DNA from: Mixia osmundae IAM 14324
Lineage: Eukaryota; Basidiomycota; Mixiomycetes; Mixiales; Mixiaceae
Assembly (NCBI RefSeq): GCF_000708205.1
Contig: NW_014575554.1
Location: forward strand, 124,001-188,000
Length of the DNA: 64,000 nt
Direction: 5' to 3'
Shown: positions 43,591 through 55,400 of the stretch, one piece after another
How the letters are laid out: each line of letters opens with the position of its first letter
How positions within the stretch are numbered: the stretch's first letter is position 1
The notes under the pieces: generated by a model
Told to the model about the DNA's origin: nothing
Databases searched by the model: none
Seen by the model: the letters and a program-made list of their open reading frames with translations, nothing else
Made by a program: the position numbers and the translations under genes

Positions 43591-46500
43591 ATGGCGAGTC
43601 AGACTTGACCATGGAAGCGGCTCGCGCTGATGTATGCGCTAGCAGGGCTCCTTGCGACCCAAGTTACCGGATCTGGAGGAAGATCTGGCCGAGTTTCGAG
43701 CTCAGGAGTCAGCTTCATCTCAGGGCAGCTCTCGCTTTGCAGCGCAGGTCAAGGCAGGTCAGATTGATGCGCCGACGCTACGCCACATCGATGCAACAGA
43801 TGGGCATCGACCTGAAGCCTTCAGCTTTGGTTCTGGTGCAGAAAGAGTCAGCTTCAATCTCGAGAGCCAGAGTGTGCCCCGAGCCGCTGGGAGCGCAAAG
43901 GGCAAGGCCAGGGTTGTGGGAGAGATCAGGGAGTCACACGAGAGTGAAAAGCCATCCTTTGCTCAAGCTGACCTTTCCTCGACTGGCTTTCCCATCGCCC
44001 AACATCGCTCGCAACGCGGCTCAAGATTCAGACAAGCAAAAGAAATTCCGCCAGCGTCAAGCACGCCGATAGCGACAATGGAAGCGAGTACATCGGCATC
44101 AAAGCTGGACTCTTCTGAGGACACAGCAATCTCTCGCGAGAACGAGGAGAGACTGGCCGGTTTGTCTCCTGGAGAGATCGAGCAAGCGCGACGAGAGGTC
44201 CTAGCTCAGCTGAATCCAAGCCTGATTTCCTTTCTCGAGAAGCGCCAAAGCAAGACACTATCACAGCAAAATGTCGTGCTGAAGACCATCCCGTCCGAGG
44301 AGGAGGAACCTCGATCTGAAGCAAAAGAGCTACGCGATTTGCGAGATCAGTTCTTTCCTGATGAGCCTTTGCATCCGCTCGCGACAGACGCCCCTGTCGA
44401 GCATGCACATCTACCGCCTGCATCAGAGCACGAGCCTCGGTTTACTGCGGACGGCCGGCAGGCAGACAAGAATAACAATCTTGCGCACACGATCACTCAA
44501 ATACTTGCCATGACGGGCTCGACAGCAATTTCGCAAAGACGACTTGCGCTCAGTACAGCTCGTAACATACTGGCAGATTCAGAAAACCTAGCTCTACTCG
44601 GCCAGGAGGCCAACTTTCGGGAAACAATTGCTACAGCTGTCAAGTGCGCTGCCCGAGCCCTCGCAGATCGCGACGTCACCTGCAATGCCAATGCAATCCA
44701 GCTGTATTCAATCTTATGGCCGGACAACGTCGGGGCGAGCGACACCAAGCAACAATTGGCACGTACAGCTTCGACGACATTGCTCAATTTGGAGCCTCCA
44801 CCCCTGGCAAGGCTTCAGCAACATCTCAACGAAATTATTAGCACCTTCGAAGAAGACCCGACCGGGCAATGCAAGCTGACAGTCATGAGGATCTGCCTCC
44901 TTCTGCGACATATGGCAAAGACAGCCATTGAAATGACAGACGCCATCGTGTCTACCCCTGGCCTTCTCGAGGCAGCCTGTCAGGCAGCTCATGGCGGCTC
45001 TTGGCCACCCATTCGACCGGCTCATCTGCCATTGTCAGAAGCGGTCTACCTGCTCACAGATCTCGTGCGTGCGTCTCGAGACTATGCAGTCGCCATTCTC
45101 GACAGGAAGCTACCGGATGGGCTTTTGCGCTTTGTCAGCCTGCCTCATTGGCGTCTATCGAGCAAAGCCGACCTCAGCTCAGAAGGCAAGGGGATGCTGG
45201 CAGCCACCTTCGAGCTCTGGAACGCACTGGCATGCTATGGTCTGGGCTGCAGCGTACGCACTTCTGCCATGTCATCTTTGGCGACGATCGAGATCGACTT
45301 GCTCAGCAAGTGGAGAGTACATGCCTCAGATGCAGAGTCTTGGCTCACGCTCGCTTGTACGTGGGCAACGTGCGCGCTCGATCCACATCAGACGACGCCA
45401 GAACACGATATCACTTGGTCTCAGGTGCAGAGCTGGCTCGACTCGGCTTGCACGCTAGCCGATGAAGCAAGCAAAAGTCTCGAGAGCCTTCCCGCCCGCC
45501 GAGTGCTCGGATCTGCTTACACCCTCATCAGTATCATCGTCACTGGATCGATGCGTAAGTCGCCTACTTCTCCGATTACAGCCCTCGTCTCGGCTCGGGT
45601 CGCAGCGCATCACCTGTCGGTCGAGATCTTCAGCATGCTGCTGCTCGGAGCAGAAGAGAATGACCCGCCAGAAGCAATGACGGCCATGTCTCATGCCTTT
45701 CAAGGCCGCATGCTGCTCAGCCGCGCACTATCCGAGCCTCGATCGAAGAGATCGCGACCTCTTTTCGTGGCCATCGAAGAAGTGGCAAAGAATATCGATG
45801 ACTTGGCTCTGCAGAACCTCTTGTGTGTCGGCTTTGCGCGCCTTGACGTTCCTCCCAAGGAGAAGCTATCGGCAATCTGTAGCTTGCTGCCGTATCTGGC
45901 AGACGGCATGCAGCCGGAGGCCATCGAGCTGGTCAAGCTCGCACTCGAGCTCACTTCGCATCTCGAGCTTCTACCGCACTATGAAACGGCCATCTCGACT
46001 CGCATGAAGACGCTACGCACTGGTGCTCTGCCTCGCTCCGAACTGCTCAAAGTCTATGCACGACAACAAGCGCCTCTGCCGTCCATTGTCGAGCCGACGG
46101 AACACGATGGCGGAGCGCTACCGCCTGCATGGCCGTTCATGACGCTTGATGCGCTCCTCTCTGAAGACTATCCCCGTACGAGGGAGATCGTGCAGCAGAT
46201 TCGACAGACATTCGATTTTGCGCGAGACCTCGCTCTGTGCGCCGAGCCCATCGTCGACGCAAAGCGAGTCAGTCAGTGGTCGCCGGGTGACCTCGTCTAT
46301 CAGATCTTTCGCTTCTACTGCCTCGCCGCCAAAGAGTCTGGTAGCTCTCAGCCACTCTTTCTTGAGCAGACTGTCGCGGAAGCTGTCGATGCTTTGCTGC
46401 AGCCTTTCAGATCACCACGCCAGAAAGCTCTCAAGTCTGGCGAGACTGCACAGGATGCTTGTATCAAGATTGCTCGTCGCGAGAGGACAAACACAGGGTT

Positions 46501-47071
46501 GTTCTTGCAGCAGTATCAGGATCTGCTTGCATTCAACGCAGCTTATTCGATGCCCGAGAGCAGTTCGTCACGAGGCCAGATCACCTTGCAGGCATTGTTG
46601 CTCTTGCCGCTCGTCACTGATTCGTACGCGCACGACTATCGACGCTTGCTCTTCATCGACTATGCGCACAGTCTGCCGAGCTTCACATTGGCCGCCTCAG
46701 ATCTGATCTTGGAGAGCTCTGGAGGGTTGACTGCCTTCTTCAAGCCGGCAGTGTCGGATCTGCCGACCCTTCAGGCGTTGCTCGATAGCCTGATCACAGA
46801 CAGAGTTGAGCGTTCCAAGCAGCCCTTCATCCATTCCTACGCCAAATGGCATGTCGCGGCGGCTATCGCCAGCAAGAGCAACTACAGTGCCTCCCTGCTT
46901 ACCACGCTTCTGACAAAGGCATCGGACGAAGTCGTTCGCAGTGTTTTCGACGCTCAACCGACCTCAACAGAGAGCCTCGCTGCTCGCAAGGTCTCCTGGC
47001 AGAGCCTAGTGCCTAATCACCAGACCAAGCTCAAAGAGCGCCTGCAAAAGCTCGCAACGAGCTTTGCATAG
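43591..47071 (+). CDS. RNA polymerase II-associated protein 1 (RPAP1/Rba50)
   Basis: About 1142 residues, nearly all from 43646-47071. RPAP1 connects RNA polymerase II assembly and nuclear import factors. The N-terminal family motif is clear: DTAISRENEERLAGLSPGEI then QARREVLAQLNPSLISFLEK. It is preceded by a disordered region with SSRFAAQVKAG. The rest is a helical repeat protein; the RPAP1 C-terminal domain includes TRYPRTREIVQ-like and DYRRLLFIDYAHSLPSF sequence. The first in-frame ATG of the long open frame is well inside it, so a 5' exon is needed. The model uses ATG 43591-43593 followed at once by a 52-base GC-AG intron (GCGAGT...AGCAG), making exon 1 just the start codon. That start is tentative. 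Its stop is 7 bases from the KRI1 stop. Confidence 0.85.
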
Positions 47072-47078
47072 AGTAAGA

Positions 47079-49410
47079 TCATACTTCAGCTATCGCCGTA
47101 GCCGACTGAAGTTTTGCTTTCTTGCGTTCGCTCTTGCCAGCGCGTTTCTTGGCTGGCGCTGCTGTTGGCTCGGATGCAACTTGCTCTGCTCCGATAGTCG
47201 TATCACCGTTGACGTCCTGATTTGGCTTCTGAGACCTCTTATCACTCTTCTCGAGCTTGGGCCTCTTGCTCTTCCTAGGGTAGACGGGCAAATCGGCGTC
47301 CTGGGGGACTTGCGCTCCCCATTCGCGACTGCTGAGATTCTTGCGGAGATCCCGTAGGCGCTTCTTCTTGCTCTTCTTGGTGTCATCGTCGAAGCGATAC
47401 GGCGCGATCTTCCGCAAGCCGACATAGCTGTTCAGTTCCTGATCTGTCGCCATGAGGATCTCTGCAGGTGTAAGATCGAACCCTGAAGGCGGAACTTGGG
47501 TATAATGAAACCTGGTGGGAGTAGTGCCCGCCAGATCGCCGTAATTGAGCTTGTCGTACTCTTGAACGAGCTTGTCAAGCTGCCGCTTCCGTTCAGCAGG
47601 GTCGACGTCGACATTCTCTTCTGCTTCCTCGGCTTCACGCGCTCGCTTTTTGCTCTTCTTGTCCTTGCGCTTCTTCTTCTCCTTCTTCTTGCCAGATGAG
47701 GGCTCGAGAGGGTCATACGCGTCGCCACCCGGCTCGTAATCTGCCGCTTGCTCCTCGCCAACAATATCTGTGATATCGATATCGTCTTCCCAGATGGGCT
47801 TGCCGTCCGCATCTGTAGCCTGTATGTTTTAGCTGTATCAGCTTCGTCGTCTGCACTAGCAGATGCAAACCGACCTGATCTGCATAGTACTGCTCATCAA
47901 AAATACGCTGCATCATCTGATCGTGCTTATCAGGATCGAATTCGCCCTCGAGGTCGATGTCAGTCTGGAGCAGATCCTGTCTGCCCATGGTTTCGGCAAG
48001 CTTTGCAAGCTTGTCTTGGATCTCTCGTGACTTGAGATCGCGCAGTCTATCGAGCTCGGCGGCCTTCTTCGCTTTGAGCTCTGCTTTGCGGGCCTTGACG
48101 AGCTCGCGTGACTTCTTCCTCGTCTCGTCTTCTCGTCGCACCGAAGCGTTCGCAGCCGCGTCGCGAGCATGGGTGACGAGATCTGCCCCAGCCCTGATAT
48201 GGCCATCAGCGCTACGGTCTGAGCAGAGATACAGAGACATACTCTTGCTCGAAGCGAAAGTTGTACTTTGTCTCGTACTCGTCTGCTCGCTCTTCGTACT
48301 CCTCGTCTTCGCTGTCGAACGCTTCATCTACTCGAGTCTGTGGCGGCACAGGATCCTCGAGCTCGACGGGCGCCTTTCTCGCAGGTTCTTCGACCATTTC
48401 TGAGTAAGAGGGCAGTTTCCGACTTGATTTGTCTAGCCAGCCTCGATCGAGGATGTAGCTGCAAGCCTTCGTCAGATCCGCACATGAAGCAAAAGGTGCA
48501 AGACCGACTTTCGCAAGAAGGCATCTGGATCCTCTGCAGGCTTTTCGGGCCTTGCAACATTCTTCTTATCTCTGACACGCTTGACTTTGGATGTACTTGC
48601 GACCGGCATCGCGTCGAGTGACTTGCTTGCATCGCTAGCCGATCTCAAGGCTGCTTCTACGTCTGCCTCGCCTACCGACTCGAGCAAGAAGCGCCTGTAA
48701 GCTTCATCCTCGTCCTCTTCGCCTGCCTCTGTATCTTCCCGCTGCACAAGCAGCACATCCTCGTCCGAGTCGGCATCGTCATTGAGCGCGTTACGAAAAG
48801 CGTCAGCGGTCTCACGCTGGAGTCGGACTGCCTCTTCGGCAGGCGTCGGGCGCTCGTGAACGTCTTCGGCGTCTCCGTTGCCCGCTGCAAGTATAGCTTG
48901 ACGCTGAAAGTCTTTGAGATAGACGGGCTTGCTTTCCTTGGCCTTTTGCTTGCCTTTCGATGTTCTGGCTGCCGATTGCGCGTTCCTCTGTTCCTCCTCT
49001 GCCTGACTCATGAGCTCGCCTTCGAAGACGGACCAGGATGCGCACCCTCGAACCAGCGCTTGGTCTTCGAGGCATCATCATAGAGAGCTGTATCACCCCT
49101 TTTGATGCGTGCAATCGTCTTGAGGATGGCTGCATCGACCTGAGGCGTGACCAACTCGGCGTCCGAATCCTCAGACGAGTACTCTGTCGACTCTTCGTCC
49201 TCGGGCACATAGTCTCTGCCATACCGGTCTTGCACTGTGATGCCAACTTCATCAATTCGACATTTCTCTGCCGACCTGGCGCAGGCACTGACGCTGTGTG
49301 AGCTCCTCGCCCCGCTTCCGGCGCTCGTACTGCTCTGCGTAGTTCGAGTTGAGCTTGAAGCCGTTGGTGTGAGTGCTCGTGGAGGCTTCAGGCTCGTCGA
49401 ACAAGTCCAT
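47079..49410 (-). CDS. KRI1: KRI1, 40S ribosome biogenesis factor
   Basis: Six exons (49410-49293, 49234-49046, 48998-48509, 48458-48249, 48193-47875, 47819-47079) encode 688 residues. Kri1 is an essential nucleolar factor binding Krr1 and U3-associated complexes during early 18S rRNA processing. Family blocks: FKLNSNYAEQYERRKRGEEL, LQDRYGRDYVPEDE, SKPVYLKDFQRQ, DAFLRNYILDRGWLD, KYNFRFEAGADLVTHARD, SVRREDETRKKSRELVKAR, a GKPIWEDDIDITDIV block, and the C-terminal SYVGLRKIAPYRF. Lys/Glu-rich segments abound. Intron 4 (48248-48194) has donor GCAAGA; all GT alternatives there break the frame to the conserved HARD region. Shares a 75-base divergent promoter with UTP20. Confidence 0.92.
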
Positions 49411-49485
49411 CTCGGCTGCGACTCTTCAAAAAATTAGAGTCAACAAAAGTCACCGTCCTCAAATTCTGCTAGGCCTGCGCTCAGC
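49411..49485. promoter_or_regulatory. Shared KRI1/UTP20 divergent promoter with palindromic A-rich element
   Basis: Only 75 bases separate the two start codons. At 49420-49441 the six-base arms GACTCT and AGAGTC flank TCAAAAAATT. The core resembles the ribosomal RNA processing element (RRPE, AAAAWTTTT) found upstream of ribosome-biogenesis genes in fungi. A role in co-ordinated expression of the two genes is inferred. Confidence 0.5.
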
Positions 49486-52400
49486 ATGGGCCGCTCCAGG
49501 GAAGGCAAGCTATGGAGCTCTACGTCTGCCAAACCCAAGCGCAAGTCGCTACCAGTGCCGGCCGCCAGCTCCTCAAGCACGAAGACGGCTAAACGGGACA
49601 GGAAAGGGAAAGCCAAGGCTCTGCCTGTCAAGAAGACTGCCTTTGTCGACACTCGCTTCAGGGTACGCTGGCTGGACTGAGCTCTTCGATGACGATGCTG
49701 AGATGGGAACGTCGTACCAGTATCAGACCCTCTCGGCCAAGCTCAATGCAATCTCGGTCGACTTGAGTTCCTTGCTCGACCGCAGCCAGGCTTATGCTTT
49801 CGAGTCCGACTTGGAAGCCAGCGAGGATGAAGGAGAAGCGAGTACATCAACCAAGCAATCAAGCGAGACACCTTTCTCCAAGCAACTCGCCTCGCTCGTC
49901 TTGCTCAACACGACCACACCGTTCGTTATATTCTCGAGACAGGTCGCTCCAGCGTCTCGAAGCCTACCTTTGATTGTCCATCATCGCCATAGGATCGTCA
50001 AGAGCATCGTCGACGCTCTTGCTGGTCCGGGCTCTGCGTTATGCGCGGATGCTGTAATCGAGTGCGTCCTCCGAAGTAGCTCCATCGTTCGTTGGCGCTG
50101 ATGGGCTGCCTCTGCTTCGAAAGGCTGATCCCGCAATTCTTGAACACGCTGCCATCCTATGCTCTGCTCGAACCACTCATGCCACAGTTGCTAGCCGGCT
50201 TGATCGATCTGAGCACGTCAAGCACCACCGATCCTGCTCATCTCGAGAAAGCCGTCCAGACCATCGCTTTCATCTTTCGCGAATTGGCACGAGAGCTTGT
50301 CAAGCAGCCAGACTACTGCTGGAATTTTCTACGCGTCGCATTGGGTGCTGCACCGCGCAAGCAGCCTGCCCTCGCGGAGCCCATTGTAGCCGACGCATCT
50401 GATGACGAGGACCTGTTCGACGGCGAGGAGATTGCGGACCTGCCCCAGCCGTCTATCGATGGACTACGCCTCGAAGCTTCTCTCGATGACAGCGCAGCCA
50501 CCATGGAGGAAGTCGCTGAGCCCGTTACGCCCACGCTCGCCACTCCGACGCGGCGCAAGATCGTAAAGCCGCAGATCAGGCACCTTCTCGCGAGCGCGTT
50601 TGCGTTTCTCATTCGCAAGTCTAGCGCATCTCAGCTAGACGACTTCTTCGAGATCATGTTCGCCGATCTGCAAGAGCTCGTCGCCGCTGACGACGCCTCG
50701 ATCGATGCTCTAGCTCAGAGCGTCGCTTGGATCGTCGTCGAGAGCGTTCAGAGTGTGGAGCATCAGCTACATAGCCACGCGCCGAGTATCTTCAAGGCCT
50801 TTCTGACCATCGCTTCTCGTCATTGTGACGACTCGAGCTGGCCGCTTCGTACAGTCGAGGCTGCGCTTACCGCTGTCTTACATCAGACCAGATCGGATCC
50901 CTTTACAGCTTCTGCTGACGTTATCATCCAGCATGCCAGCTCTCAGATCGAATCTACGAACAAGGCGGCTCAGATTTTTGCCCTTTCAGTACTTGATACT
51001 CTGTCAGCAGTACGCAGCGCAAATCGACTGAGTGCCCGCGGGCGCAACAGCATCTGGATCGCCCTTCAGCAACAGCTACATTCGAACCTATCAGATCCAG
51101 ATCTCCTGTCTGGTCTTACAGAGGTCGTCAGCAACTTACTGCTCACGGCCGATCTGCAAGAGACTCTCGGCAAAGCACGGATTTCGCTGGAAGCGTTATT
51201 TACTCCAGAACGTCGTCGGTACGCATACTACCTTGCTCGCGTCCTAGCGTCCCAAAAAGCCAGCCACTTTGGAGCAGTCGTACTGTCAAGAGTTCTCCAT
51301 CTAGCGATCAGTGATCTGTCGCAGACAGATGAGGCATGGTTGCTGCTCGCTTTCCTTGCTCGAGAGAACCAGCTGCTGGATATGGCGACCATTGATAGAG
51401 GCGTATGGCCTGCAAAGCTACGCCTCCAGATAGCCAGACTCGCCGATGACTTGGGAAGCTCATCCGGCGATGCTACTGCGGCTACTTTTGCGAAGCTAGT
51501 TGTTGCTGAATACCATCCTATCCTTCTCGAAAGCCAAACAACCGAGTTCCTTGCCAAATTCGCACTCACACTACAATCAGTGCATGATGCCCGATCTCGC
51601 TACATGACTTCCGCAAATAACCCTGCAACCCTTCTCGCTCAGATCTTACGGACTCTGACCGCAGCTACGACCACCACGATGGCAGGCCTCTCGCTTGATA
51701 TCACCATCGATTGTCATCACTGGTGCGCAGAAGTCTTGCAAGCTACCCCGACCCAGAGCAAGAATGTTTGCACGTCAAACGAAGGGTCCGCGAGCCTTCA
51801 CTGTAGTCGACCAAATGCTGAAATGGCCTTGCAGTCCTTCTCCTGATCGCATTAATGCCCTCATCCGCAATGTCCTCTCGGAGAGCAAGGAGCTTCGCGT
51901 CGCCTCACTCAAAATGCTGTTACATATCTGCTCGAATGAAAAGTACGCAGCGCTCAAGTCGACAGTCGAGGCTGCCGTCAGAGTAGAAGAGACGTCGCTT
52001 ACTTTTCAACAAGCTCGCGAGCTGGGTATGTATGTCCGCAAAGTGGCAATCAACGCGCGCGCTTCAAACTCGGAAGTCGCTATTTCCGTCGCTGTACACC
52101 TTTCTGCAGGTGAGATGACCTGCGCCGAGCTCTTGCGCGCGCTGACATGAGTCATGTAGCTTTGTTGAAAGTCAACTTCAAGCCAATTTGGTCAGATGCC
52201 ACCCAGAATCTACTTGACTTGCTGCAACACTCGCCTGCTCAAACGTGGCCTGTCATCAGCAGTCAGCTTGAGAAGGTCGCTCGATACAAGACCGATCTGA
52301 TTCAATCGCCTTCTCCGACATGGCGGTACACTGCGGATACATACCGGGAACAGCAGGAAGACTTGCTGAGCAGCTCTGAATTTGTTTGCTCGCACAGAAA

Positions 52401-55400
52401 AGCGGTGCACGTAGTATATAGTCGCCTCGAACACCTCGGCTCAGTACACAATGCCCTGGATGCCTTATTCGCCATAGATGTGAGTGTGACCCGTGCGATA
52501 GCTCGAAAAACTTATGCGCATGCAGATCGATCCAACCTCTCGCTTGGTCTACAGCTCGTACGAGTATCAGCTGCTCCAAGTCTTACGCAAATCGCCAGCG
52601 ATTGTTGCGCAGTATGGACGCTTCTTTGTGCAGCTATTTTTCGATCTCTTTGCGGACAAGGACACTTCGGATGAAGTAGAAGCAGAGACGGATGCGGAAG
52701 GAGGTTTGAGCACCCGCTCTGATCAGCCTCCGATGTCCGGCAAGCTTACAAGGCAGCGCTTGCGATCTTGGCAGGAGGTCATCGTTGTCTTGCCGAACCC
52801 CAAAGCACTATACCGTTCGGATGACCTTCGCGCTTTCCACACAGACATGCTCTCTCATGGCGATTCAGCAATACAGACTCTGGCCGTCGACTGTCTACTT
52901 GCATACAAGACTGCGCAACTTGCGCCTCACAAGGACATGCTGAAAGGCTTACTGAACGGCAGCGCTATGCGCGAAAACCTCCTCGGCTTTGCCGAGCTCC
53001 TGCAGTCAGGCACCGTCGTCGGCGACGATCGCAAGATCCTCGTGCCTATCGTCGTGCGACTCCTGTATGGCATTTTGACTTCTCGCAGCTCGGTTCACTC
53101 AGATTCAGCATACGGTCAGTCTGCGCGCAGGACGGCGATTATGTCTACGCTTCGCGAACTCATGCCGACAGAGCTGGATACGCTCGTCGACCTCATGCTT
53201 GCTCCCTTTGGCACCCTGTCAATCTCCGAGCAAGACCTCGCACGTGTACAGCTAAATGAGGGCTTCACCGCGAAGCGACAGATTGGTCTGCTGACGCTGC
53301 TGGCTGAACTCATCAAGCATCTTTGCAGCTCCCTAGTCCACCGCATGCCGGATATTGCCGGTGCCCTCACAGTACTGCTTTGCTCATCCCAGAGACTCAT
53401 CGATGAAGCTGCAAGTGGTTCAACCATCAATGCCTGCAGGAAGATCAGACAGCTAGGCTTGAAGCGGTTGAAAGAGCTCTTCGAGCGTGACATTGATTTC
53501 ACGTTCGACGCGTACCTCGCTGTCATATTTGCGACCGTCATATCGCCTCGTATACCCACTTTTGCGGTAGAGAACAGCCAAGCACTCTCGGCGATGTTCG
53601 AGCTGTTCATCACATGGTCAAACGAGCCGGCGTACGCGCACTTTCTGTCGCGGTACGATGCCCGTCTTATACCGGCCTTATACGACTGTCTCGCTGTTGA
53701 CAACGTGCGACCGGCCGTAATCATAGGTGTACTCGAGGTGATCAATAACCTGCTGACGAATGCGAGAGAATCGTCGATTGAAGGCAAAATGGATGACGGT
53801 GTTCTCAGGCTCAGTCATTTGCTAGACTGCCTCACTGCAAACTTACGGCATCGCCCGACGTCTCTAGCATCACGAGATGTGCTAGGACAAAGCCAACTGA
53901 AGACTCTGTCGGCCCTCGCACCTTCTATTGAAAACGGCGATCAAGCTAACAAGTTGCTTGTCCTGCTGCTGGCTTTGATCGACAAACCTTTCAAACAAGT
54001 TCCGGATTCCGTCAAAAGTGACCTGTTGGCCATCGCCACCAGACTCGTCGGCTCGGCTTTTGACGACGACAATGCGGTAGGCTTCGTGCAAGCTTATAAG
54101 TCAGTGTCGCGATGTCTTGAGACCGTGCAGCTCCGTGCTGGGCGCGAGAACGCCGTTGCTTGCATTGGAGCTCTCTCGCTGTCACACGATTCGGACGAAT
54201 TGGCAGTCACTGCATCCCTGATTGGCGATCTAGAAGCTTACTCGGGGCGGCGACTCGGCGAACCCGATTTTGAGCGTAGACTGTCAGCCTTCAACAAGAT
54301 CAACGAGACGCTCTATAGCACCTTGACAGAGATGCAGTGGAGGCCTATCCTTCACAGTCTACTGTTCCACATGCGCGACATCAATGAGTATGCCATCAGA
54401 AGTAATGCGACCTTTGGCCTATGTCGATTCCTGGAGGCTGTGCCTGGATCTAGCATTCCACTCGATTCACTTATCGAGCCTCTTCTGCTTCCCGGCCTTA
54501 CAGCCGCGATGTTATCACCACACGAGCCCGTGCGTGCCGAGATCATGACGGTGCTGGATGCTGCGGCAAAGCTCAAAATCGAATCTGCCAACCTCAAGCA
54601 ATTGGCTGCTTTGACAGCAGGCAACGACGTCGAGGCCAGCTTTTTTACAAATATATACCACGTTCAAATCCATCGTCGCAAGCGAGCGATGCAACGCCTG
54701 GGTAACACGGCGCTAAAGGGGTCCCTATCCAGTGCGCTGGTCAAATCGCTCTTTATTCCACTTCTGCGTCATTACATTGCTGGCGCGTCGGACATCAAAG
54801 ACCAGGAGTTGATTAATGAAGCCGTCCTTGCAATGGGGCAGACGGCTGCTGCACTTGAGTGGCGAGCGTACATCGCCTTAGTCGGCCAGTACACCAGACA
54901 AGTCAAGGTGGCTAAAGCGGCAGAATCGGCCGACGCTACCAGTGCGCAACAGAAGCTTGCGATTCGTACACTAGTAGCGATATTGCGCAATTTTCGGCTC
55001 GCTGCGCACCCAGAGCATCGTGCTGAGCAGATAGAAGCGACCCGTGTGCGCTTCCTGCCACGCCTTATGCGTATGCTCGAGCAGAGGGATGAGGCGGAAG
55101 CCATCAACCGCATACCGCTCGCAGAAGGCATTGCAACTGTGCTGCAGCAAATGCCTGGCGACGCGCGTCGACGGCAGGTGCTTAGCCTGCTAACAGCGCT
55201 GGCCGGTATCCTCAAGAGCAAAGCGCAAGATGTCAGAGACTCGACACGTGCGACGATTTGCACAATCTCTACCGCACTCGGTCCTGAGTATTTGGCAGAT
55301 CTCGTCAAGGAGCTGAAAGAGGCTCTAGCTCGGGGTCCTCAGCTCCACATCCTCGCTATGACTATACATGCTTTGCTTGCTCGGCATGTCGCCGCTGGCA

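Noticed and set aside
49437-49652. Minus-strand frame antisense to UTP20 exon 1
   Set aside because: UTP20 exon 1 joins in phase to the conserved RYQTLSAKL exon; the antisense frame has no support.
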